NCBI GenBank assembly: GCA_043798435.1
Contig: JAZDOR010000018.1
Span: forward strand, 1-9,414
DNA from: JAGUXG01 sp043798435
GTDB taxonomy: Bacteria; UBA9089; UBA9088; JAGUXG01
Length of the DNA: 9,414 bases
Reading direction: 5' to 3'
Part shown: positions 1 through 5,805 of the stretch, in pieces
Numbering within the stretch: position 1 is the first letter of the stretch
Layout: each line of letters begins with the position of its first letter
The notes under the pieces: model-generated
The model's input: the letters and a program-made list of their open reading frames with translations, nothing else
What the model was told of the DNA's origin: nothing
Database searches by the model: none
Program-made: the position numbers and the translations under genes

Positions 1-76
1 GAAACTCTACCCTTGTTATTTCCCAAGGCGACTCTAATTTGAGTGCCTTACTAAATAATGATGTCAAAATTTCCAT
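1..76 (-). CDS. ISL3-family transposase, N-terminus (partial)
   Basis: The minus-strand frame starts with ATG at 76-74 and stays open to the window edge, giving MEILTSLFSKALKLESPWEI followed by TRVEF. This resembles the start of ISL3 transposases, where a short helical segment ends in a leucine-rich 'ALGLEPPW.V' type motif before the zinc-ribbon region. The catalytic DDE core lies outside the window. The start is supported by AGGAGG (positions 88-83) six bases upstream. The plus-strand frame over the same bases (3-80) is also open but has no partner features and is judged a shadow. Confidence 0.72.
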   Translation of the reverse strand, partial: MEILTSLFSKALKLESPWEITRVEF

Positions 77-103
77 TTAGGTCCTCCTTTACTTTTTCAT
101 TCT

Positions 104-109
104 ATTATA
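104..109 (-). promoter_or_regulatory. -10 box of the IS transposase promoter
   Basis: A perfect TATAAT lies on the minus strand, 27 bases before the transposase start codon. The hexamer 17 bases further upstream (132-127, TTCTTA, inside the terminal repeat) matches only half of the TTGACA consensus, so the promoter is probably weak, as is common for IS transposases. Positions 83-88 hold the AGGAGG ribosome binding site. Confidence 0.5.
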
Positions 110-138
110 TACTTACCCACTTGAAATAAGAAAGAGCC

Positions 139-513
139 AAATTTTGGAATCCTTCAGGTATATTGTCAATTAGCACAGCCTGTTCCCCCTACCCAGAATG
201 GAATGGATTTATCGACGAAGTCCGCATCTACAACCGTACCTTATCTGCCAATGAAATCAAAGCCCACTATGAACGAAGAAAATACGCCTATCCTGAACCA
301 GCCACTGCCACAGGCACAGAGGAGGGGTTATATGCCAAAGCTGGAACATTCACCTCATCAGTCTGTAATCTTGGAGGACAGGCTCAGTTTGGAAGCCTGA
401 GCTGGGTAAATTCGGGTGTAGGAAGCATAACCTTTCAGGTAGCCACAAGCACATCTAATGGTGGCTCCTGGAACTTTGCCGGTCACAGGGCAATACTTCA
501 TACTATACAGTAA
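139..513 (+). pseudogene. LamG-type surface protein, middle fragment truncated by IS
   Basis: The reading frame is open from the IS junction at 139 and ends at TAA 511-513. The first part is the C-terminal end of a LamG/concanavalin-like domain, with the hallmark WNGFIDEVRIYNRTLSANEI (about 205-264) and then an AHYERRKY tail. It continues into a second beta-rich segment (TFTSSVCNLGGQAQFGSLSW, about 346-405). The last residues after SWNFAG (GHRAILHTIQ) do not fit. Reading instead in the frame one base back from about 480 gives SQGNTSYYTVNGQAISSSPA and then TPKLDKVKITY (to about 626), which is what such domains show and which leads straight into the next ORF. This is therefore one gene with the next entry, broken by a one-base deletion near 481-483. 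A TTG at 163 could be called a start but has no SD and falls inside the domain. Confidence 0.8.
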
Positions 514-626
514 ATGGTCAGGCTATATCTTCATCTCCGGCTCAGTATATCTGCTACAAGTCGTTTCTCTCGGCGAAAGATACATCTTCCACACCAAAAC
601 TTGACAAGGTAAAGATAACATATTCT

Positions 627-2924
627 TTGATGGGAAAGCCAGACCCATGGATTAATTATGGACCCTTTGGTAGTAATCCTGATATAGCAGTATTCTTTGG
701 GACCCAAAGAGTGAACCCTTGTTGCCTTCAAGCAGGAGCAACCTATACCTTAGTAGCAACCGTGCATAATAAAGAGATACCAGCAGAAGGTGTTATTGTC
801 AGATTCTACATAGCTGGAGGCTTGGCTATTGGTGGAGGCTTTCAACAGATTGGAACGGTTACAGTCAATCTCTTAGCTAATGCAACAGCAACAGCAGCAA
901 CTCTCTGGCAGGTTCCAAGGACAGGTCATGGCTGTATCCAGGTAAAACTCTTTTACCAAAACGATGCTAATTTAAAGAACAATTTTGCTCAACAAAATGC
1001 CAATGCCTTTGGTGTTGCCCAAACATCATCCAAGAACAGAAAGATTGTTATAGGGAACCCTCTTGAAAAGAAGGGCACAGTGACCCTAAAGCTCAAGTAT
1101 CCATCTGGCATACAGGTGACACCAAACCTACAGATTATAGTCTTAAACCCTGGTGAGACCATAACTGCTACCATTGATATCAAAAACACAGGCTTGGCAC
1201 CAGGAGCCATAGCCACGGTTGAGGTAGAAGGGGTTATAGAAACAGAGTATGGAACAGAGACAATTGGAGGGGTTATGTTCATAGTGAGTGCAGGAAGAAT
1301 AAGTGAAATCACCCCTATTTCTGGAATAGTCGGCACAACTGTGACGGTGAAGGGCGAAGGCTATGGTCAAAATGAGACTATAAGAATAGACTTTGGTACA
1401 ACCTTATCTGTAGCCATAGCTACAACAGATACACAAGGCAGCTTTTCGGCTACATTTAAGCCTGGTTATCAGGAGATAGCCGTTGGGGTGCCGATAAATA
1501 TCATCGCCACATCGCTATCTTCTGGCTCTATTGACTTTGGAAGCTTCACCCTGCTTTCAGGTGCAAAAATAAGAATATCCCCTGAGACAACTACTGTTAG
1601 CCTATACACCCAATGTGATATTAAGATAGATATAGAAGGGGTGAATAACCTCTCAGGTGCAATGGTAGAGCTTGGTTTTGATAAATCCATTCTCAAACCA
1701 CTATCTGCCAAGAGAGGCTCATTTTTTGGTGGAGAGGGAGAGTCTATTTTCTGTCCTGTCATTTCAGAGAATAATGTCGTCATTAATGCCTCAAGGCTTG
1801 GTGGAAATGTAAGTGGTTCAGGGACAATTGCCATTATCACCTTCTCTGGCCTCTCCTCTGGAACCACAAAGATAAATATTGGGAATGTTGACCTCAGGGA
1901 TTCAGAGTTGAACAGGATTTCTGTAGATAGCTTCCCAGGTATGGTTGTGATTGAAGGCTATCTCGCTGACTTCGGTATGCTTGATACTCAAGACAAGATT
2001 ATAGAAAAACCAGATTATAAAATCGACTTCTATGACCTGATGCTCTTTACCAAGAACTGGAAGGGTAGCAAAAGTAGGTATGATATATGGCCAGCCACAG
2101 GTACACCTCCTTGTTTTGCTTTAAGTCCTGATGGTAAGATAGACTTTGAGGATCTGGTTGTCTTTACCCTGATGTGGAACTGGTATAACCCGTCTACCCC
2201 TATAAAATCTGCTTTAAGTCTTGAGAAGCCAAAGGTAAAGGTGGTCTCAAAAGGAGAAAATCTCTTAAAGGGTGATGAGTTTGATGTAGATCTTTCTATT
2301 GAAGGGGCAGAGAGGATTATGGCCGGCCATTTTGAGATAGGGTTTAATCCTGATGTGGTAGAACTGCTCTCCGTAAAAGAGGGTGAAGCCCTAAGCCAGA
2401 GTGGAGGAAAACCTGTCTTCTTTCAGGAGAAACAAAGGGCGAGAGGTGAGATAGATATGGCTATCCTGGGTGGAGCTTTTTCTGGCTCAGGTGTGGTAGC
2501 CACCCTGAGATTTAAGGTTCTTGCTGATGAACCAGCTATAAAGATAGGGCTTCTCTCTGACCTTAGGGATCTCAACAACAAAAAAGTTAATGCCGAGACA
2601 ACTGATGGAGAATTTAGTGTCCTCCCTTCTGCGAGCTCGCTCCTGCAAAGCTTTCCAAACCCGGCAGGCTATGGTTGCTGGATACCGTTTCAGTTGACAG
2701 CAGGCAGTGATGTATCAGTAGAGATTTACAATGTAGTAGGACAGAGGGTGAAGGGTATAGATGCAGGTCCAAGGAAGGCAGGCTCATATACTCAAGCCAA
2801 GGAAGGCTATGCCATATTCTGGAACAGGACGAATGATGCTGGTGAGAAGGTCTCCAAGGGGCTATATTTCTACAAGCTCCAGGCGGGTAAGTTCAGCGAT
2901 GTAAAGTCTTTGGTAGTGGAATAA
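627..2924 (+). CDS. multidomain secreted surface protein: CARDB-like, TIG, cohesin, dockerin-like, cohesin, C-terminal sorting-like domain (3' part of broken gene)
   Basis: The 765-residue frame is counted here from TTG 627. It is open from 459, has no SD, and is really the continuation of the LamG fragment upstream. Modules in order: CARDB-like Ig fold, residues 12-125 (GHGCIQVKLFY, NNFAQQN); a beta-rich linker to about 225; IPT/TIG-like, 226-311 (VGTTVTVKGEGYG); cohesin-like, 314-443; dockerin-like pair of Ca-binding loops (D463-D467 and D502-D506, each followed by a hydrophobic helix), 448-525; second cohesin-like, 533-668; and a FlgD-Ig/type-A-sorting-like C-terminal domain, 670-765 (QSFPNPAGYGCWIPFQL, YNVVGQRV, GLYFYKLQAGKFSDVKSLVV). 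The last module is the kind that directs or ends secreted proteins in PorV-containing bacteria. The role is inferred to be a cell-surface adhesin or scaffold. The N-terminus with its signal peptide lies beyond the IS, so this copy is probably not secreted. The gene ends in TAA; nested palindromes follow. Confidence 0.82.
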   Translation: MMGKPDPWINYGPFGSNPDIAVFFGTQRVNPCCLQAGATYTLVATVHNKEIPAEGVIVRFYIAGGLAIGGGFQQIGTVTVNLLANATATAATLWQVPRTGHGCIQVKLFYQNDANLKNNFAQQNANAFGVAQTSSKNRKIVIGNPLEKKGTVTLKLKYPSGIQVTPNLQIIVLNPGETITATIDIKNTGLAPGAIATVEVEGVIETEYGTETIGGVMFIVSAGRISEITPISGIVGTTVTVKGEGYGQNETIRIDFGTTLSVAIATTDTQGSFSATFKPGYQEIAVGVPINIIATSLSSGSIDFGSFTLLSGAKIRISPETTTVSLYTQCDIKIDIEGVNNLSGAMVELGFDKSILKPLSAKRGSFFGGEGESIFCPVISENNVVINASRLGGNVSGSGTIAIITFSGLSSGTTKINIGNVDLRDSELNRISVDSFPGMVVIEGYLADFGMLDTQDKIIEKPDYKIDFYDLMLFTKNWKGSKSRYDIWPATGTPPCFALSPDGKIDFEDLVVFTLMWNWYNPSTPIKSALSLEKPKVKVVSKGENLLKGDEFDVDLSIEGAERIMAGHFEIGFNPDVVELLSVKEGEALSQSGGKPVFFQEKQRARGEIDMAILGGAFSGSGVVATLRFKVLADEPAIKIGLLSDLRDLNNKKVNAETTDGEFSVLPSASSLLQSFPNPAGYGCWIPFQLTAGSDVSVEIYNVVGQRVKGIDAGPRKAGSYTQAKEGYAIFWNRTNDAGEKVSKGLYFYKLQAGKFSDVKSLVVE

Positions 2925-3143
2925 AAGGTAATCGGTAATGTAATTACTCACAATTTTGGGGAAAAATATTTAGCCACAGAGGTCACAGAGAGCACAGAGA
3001 AGAGATAAAAATAAAAAGATTATTAAAAGATTTTCTTAGCTCTGTGACCTCTGTGTTCTCTGTGGCAAGACTTATTTTTTATTTCTTTGTGGCTTTTCCA
3101 TAATCCTAAATTTTATGAGTAGTTACCGATTACCCGATTACCT
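2925..3143. repeat. nested inverted repeats filling the intergenic gap
   Basis: There are two arm pairs, one inside the other. The outer pair is 2925-2950 (AAGGTAATCGGTAAT... TTACTCA) and 3116-3143, with imperfect pairing; the right arm carries one more TAATCGG-type unit. The inner pair is 2973-2999 and 3040-3066. Each inner arm is 27 nt made of CACAGAG units spaced by two variable bases, and the arms pair except at the two 2-base spacers. The region between the inner arms is A-rich. The repeat begins at the stop codon of the upstream gene and ends 11 bases before the next SD. No coding frame is supported here. Transcribed, it would form a long hairpin between the two genes. Confidence 0.8.
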
Positions 3144-3149
3144 TATTTA

Positions 3150-3178
3150 TTGACAGGAGGCAGATGAGGTCTTATAGT
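3150..3178 (+). promoter_or_regulatory. sigma70-type promoter overlapping the start of the barrel gene
   Basis: TTGACA (3150-3155, six of six) and TATAGT (3173-3178, five of six) are separated by exactly 17 bases. The expected transcription start is about 3185, which is an in-frame ATG (residue 8 of the annotated protein). The -35 box overlaps the AGGAGG at 3155-3160 that would serve the ATG at 3164. Both signals cannot serve the same transcript: either the box match is chance, or the promoter makes a leaderless message starting at 3185. Confidence 0.5.
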
Positions 3179-5602
3179 AAATGTATGCAAAGGCTATCTG
3201 CCTTCTTCTGCTTTTTTCTGGTTGCCAGTTTACAGGCTTCTTTTCTGAAGATTGGAGAGGGAGCAAGGCCATTAAGCCTGGGTGGTGCCTTTGTGGGGCT
3301 GGCAGACGATCTCAGCAGTCTCTATTGGAACCCGGCAGGTTTGGCCAATCTCAGAGAAAGGAGCCTCCTCTTTGGCTACAACAGCCTTGATAATGGCATC
3401 TCCTCCTGTAGCTTCTCCTTCTCTCAGCCTATCTCCTATTTATCAACCGCAGGTTTCAGCCTCACCTCTCTTTCTGTTAGCCACATAGAAAAAAGGGCAA
3501 CTCAGCAGGATGAACCAGATGGAGAGTTAGAGGCAGGCAACCTTTTGGTAAAGGCAGGTATCGGCAGAAGGCTTAATCCATCTATCTCTTATGGGGGCAG
3601 TCTATCTTATATCAGGGAGACCCTGGCAGGTTTTAAGGCAGAGACAGGCTCTATAGATTTAGGTGGGCTATATCAGAAAGGTAGAATTAAGGCAGGCGTC
3701 TCTTTGAAGAATCTTGGTGGCAAATTGAAGTTTATCAAGGAGGGCTCTGAATTACCCACCAGCCTCTCTTTTGGTCTGGCTTTTGCTCCAAAAGATAAAT
3801 GGTATCTTCTCTCTGCGGTGGAGAGGGTGACCTCTGAGGAGAAAGCAAAGATTATGCTTGGAGCAGAGTATCTCTTTCGGGATTCCATATCTTTGAGATT
3901 AGGTGCAGGTTACAAGAATGAACTGACACCCTCTTTTGGTGCGGGAATAAGGGCAAGGAATTGGAGGATAGACTATGCCTTCCTTCCCTTTGATATTGCC
4001 CAAACCCACAGGATAAGCCTTGTTTCACAAGAGAAGAAAGAACCAGAAGAGCTGACAATAGAAGAACTTAAGCTCAATGACATCTTTCCCTCAAAGTCTA
4101 TGTTCTATACAAAGAACCCTGTAGGAAGAATGGTCATATTCAACGGCTTAAAAGAGCCTGTTTTAGTGAAGGTCTCTTTGACTATTCCCAAGGTTATGGA
4201 GTATTCATATAGCCTGAAGGAGGTAGAGGTTTCGGAAAAGCAAAGGGTAGAGATACCACTCTATGCTTCATTAAAGAATGAGGTGCTGGCTCAGATAGAT
4301 GAGAATATGCCACTTCAGGCAAAGGTTAGCCTGGAGATAAAGAGAGGAAAGCAAAAGGAAGAGAAGAGTTTTGTCTTGCCCCTGTTGCTTCTTAATAAAA
4401 ACGCTATTGACTGGAATGAGCCTAAGTCAGTCTCTGCCTTTGTTACACCAAACGACAGCCTGGTGAAGTCTTTCAGTCGTCAGATTGTTGGGATAGGAGG
4501 AGAATTTCCCCGGATAAGAAGGGTCTGCGAGATATTTTCTGGCTTACAGCTCTATGGAATTGGCTTTGTCTCTGATCCAAAGACCTCGGGAGGCTTAGAT
4601 CTTGTCCAGTATCCGAGGGAGACATTAGCCTATAAAAGTGGAGACTGCGATGACCTGTCCACACTTTACGCATCCTGCTTGGAGAGCATAGGGATAAGCA
4701 CCGCCTTTCTCTCTGTTCCCGGGCATATCCTCCTCCTCTTTGACACAGGGCTGACACAAAAGAACAGCTACCTTCTTCCTAAGAATTATGAGTATCTTCT
4801 TATCAAGGATGCGATATTCTTGCCTCTTGAGACAACAAGACCAGGCTTTACCGCCGCACTGAAAGAAGGAATGAAGGAGCTTTCAGTATGGAAAGATACG
4901 GCTTGTGTAATCGTTGTTTCTGATGCCTGGAAGGATTATCCTTCCTTTGGGCTTCCCCAGAAGGATTTGGAGCTTATACTTCCAGACAAAGAGAAGGTAA
5001 GGGAGGCAACAGATACGGAGATGGAAGGGTTTCTGAAGGATAGGGAGGGTTCTTTCAGGGAGGAGATAGAGAGGTTGAAACAAGCGAATGAGCCGAATAG
5101 ATTGGGTAGGCTATATTTGGCTATGGATGAGCTTTCTCTGGCGAGGATAGAGTTTATGAAGGCGAAGAACTATGTGAACTCAGGGAATATCCTGCTTTTG
5201 GAAGGAGATATATATGCGGGTCTATCAAGCTATGCCATTGCCCTCTCCCAGAACCCGAATGACCTGGGGGTAATCCTGAATATAGGGATTGCCTGTTCCT
5301 TGAAAGGAAAGCTCTATGAGGCAGAGGAGGCTTTTCTTTCGGCAATGAAGCTCTATCCTAAGATTTCTGAGATGGAGAAGGACTTAGGATTTGAGATTCT
5401 ATCCTCTGGCAAAGGAGAGGAAGAGGGCATTTTAACCAGGATAAAGTCTGCACTTTTTAAGGCAAAGGAGAGGTTTGTGAAGACATTTTCCGAGAAAGAG
5501 GCGAAAGATACGGGGCTGATTACCTCTGGGGTCAGGGAGATAAAGGGAGAGGGGATGGAGAGCAAGGAGATTTTGAAACTTATCTTGTATTGGGGGCTGT
5601 AA
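3164..5602 (+). CDS. PorV/PorQ-like outer-membrane barrel fused to transglutaminase-like domain and TPRs
   Basis: The protein is 812 residues. A signal peptide ends near A25 (VASLQA). Residues 27-288 form a PorV/PorQ (UPF0164-like) beta barrel, with the family signature GGAFVGLADDLSSLYWNPAG at about 40-59, many alternating strands, and a closing FDIAQTHRISL at 276-286. Residues 305-410 look like an Ig-type beta sandwich. Residues 425-610 hold a transglutaminase-like fold with C495 (SGDCDDLS), H521 (PGHILLLFD) and possibly E556 (LPLETT) as the catalytic set. Residues about 643-745 contain TPR-like helices (best at 700-733) and a charged coiled tail follows. Ends of such barrels face the periplasm, so the enzyme and TPR parts should be periplasmic. 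The usual PorV protein stops after the barrel, so the fusion is the unusual part. ATG 3164 has AGGAGG only three bases upstream, a short spacing; ATG 3185 is the alternative (MQRLSAFF, still a good signal peptide). The substrate is unknown; the neighbouring protein with a sorting-like C-terminal domain is a candidate partner. Confidence 0.85.
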   Translation: MRSYSKCMQRLSAFFCFFLVASLQASFLKIGEGARPLSLGGAFVGLADDLSSLYWNPAGLANLRERSLLFGYNSLDNGISSCSFSFSQPISYLSTAGFSLTSLSVSHIEKRATQQDEPDGELEAGNLLVKAGIGRRLNPSISYGGSLSYIRETLAGFKAETGSIDLGGLYQKGRIKAGVSLKNLGGKLKFIKEGSELPTSLSFGLAFAPKDKWYLLSAVERVTSEEKAKIMLGAEYLFRDSISLRLGAGYKNELTPSFGAGIRARNWRIDYAFLPFDIAQTHRISLVSQEKKEPEELTIEELKLNDIFPSKSMFYTKNPVGRMVIFNGLKEPVLVKVSLTIPKVMEYSYSLKEVEVSEKQRVEIPLYASLKNEVLAQIDENMPLQAKVSLEIKRGKQKEEKSFVLPLLLLNKNAIDWNEPKSVSAFVTPNDSLVKSFSRQIVGIGGEFPRIRRVCEIFSGLQLYGIGFVSDPKTSGGLDLVQYPRETLAYKSGDCDDLSTLYASCLESIGISTAFLSVPGHILLLFDTGLTQKNSYLLPKNYEYLLIKDAIFLPLETTRPGFTAALKEGMKELSVWKDTACVIVVSDAWKDYPSFGLPQKDLELILPDKEKVREATDTEMEGFLKDREGSFREEIERLKQANEPNRLGRLYLAMDELSLARIEFMKAKNYVNSGNILLLEGDIYAGLSSYAIALSQNPNDLGVILNIGIACSLKGKLYEAEEAFLSAMKLYPKISEMEKDLGFEILSSGKGEEEGILTRIKSALFKAKERFVKTFSEKEAKDTGLITSGVREIKGEGMESKEILKLILYWGL

Positions 5603-5805
5603 GAGGAGAATCACGAAAACACGAAAGAATGAAAGCCAGAAAAAAATCTTTTTAACCACAAAGAACACAAAGAATATTATAGCTTAAAGCTTCTTAATGC
5701 TTAATCCTTATAGCTTATGACTTACAGCTTTTTATTCCTTTGTAGTTCAATTTGCTTTTTCCTTTTCGGGTTTTCTAAATTTCGGGTTTTCGTGTTTATA
5801 TCTTT
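5603..5805. repeat. intergenic nested hairpin with A/T-rich core
   Basis: The outer arms are CACGAAAACACGAAA (5612-5626) and its near-perfect complement at 5780-5794 (14 of 15). Inside, GAACACAAAGAATA-type sequence (5663-5676) faces TATTCCTTTGTAGTTC (about 5732-5748). The centre (5668-5733) is built of short direct units, including TATAGCTTA at 5678-5686 and again at 5709-5717, and ends with TGACTTACAGC and a T run. This centre recurs at 8271-8305 without the 31 bases between the two TATAGCTTA copies. No coding frame, clear promoter or strong terminator is seen. The right arm ends 11 bases before the next start codon, leaving no recognisable SD for that gene. Confidence 0.75.

Larger units (their letters stand above)
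1..138 (-). mobile_element. ISL3-family insertion sequence, 5' end (partial)
   Basis: This is the transposase-start end of an IS that continues beyond the left edge. On the minus strand the element begins at 138 with GGCTCTTTCTTATTTCAAGT followed by GGGTAA (138 down to 113). That GGCTCTTT...AAGTGGGTA shape is typical of ISL3-family terminal inverted repeats. A -10 box, a good Shine-Dalgarno and a transposase N-terminus follow in the right order and spacing. ISL3 elements usually make 8-bp target duplications; the flanking 8 bases, AAATTTTG at 139-146, are the candidate, but the other copy lies outside the window. The element sits inside the coding frame of the LamG-type surface protein to its right. 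Confidence 0.8.

Noticed and set aside
3..80. Plus-strand open frame ending at TAG 78-80
   Set aside because: The minus strand over the same bases has SD, ATG, -10 and an ISL3-like N-terminus in correct order; the plus frame has no recognisable pattern.
5709..5736. AGCT...AGCT with a T run as terminator of the barrel gene
   Set aside because: The stem is only four base pairs and A/T-rich, too weak to call; it is better explained as the shared repeat core.
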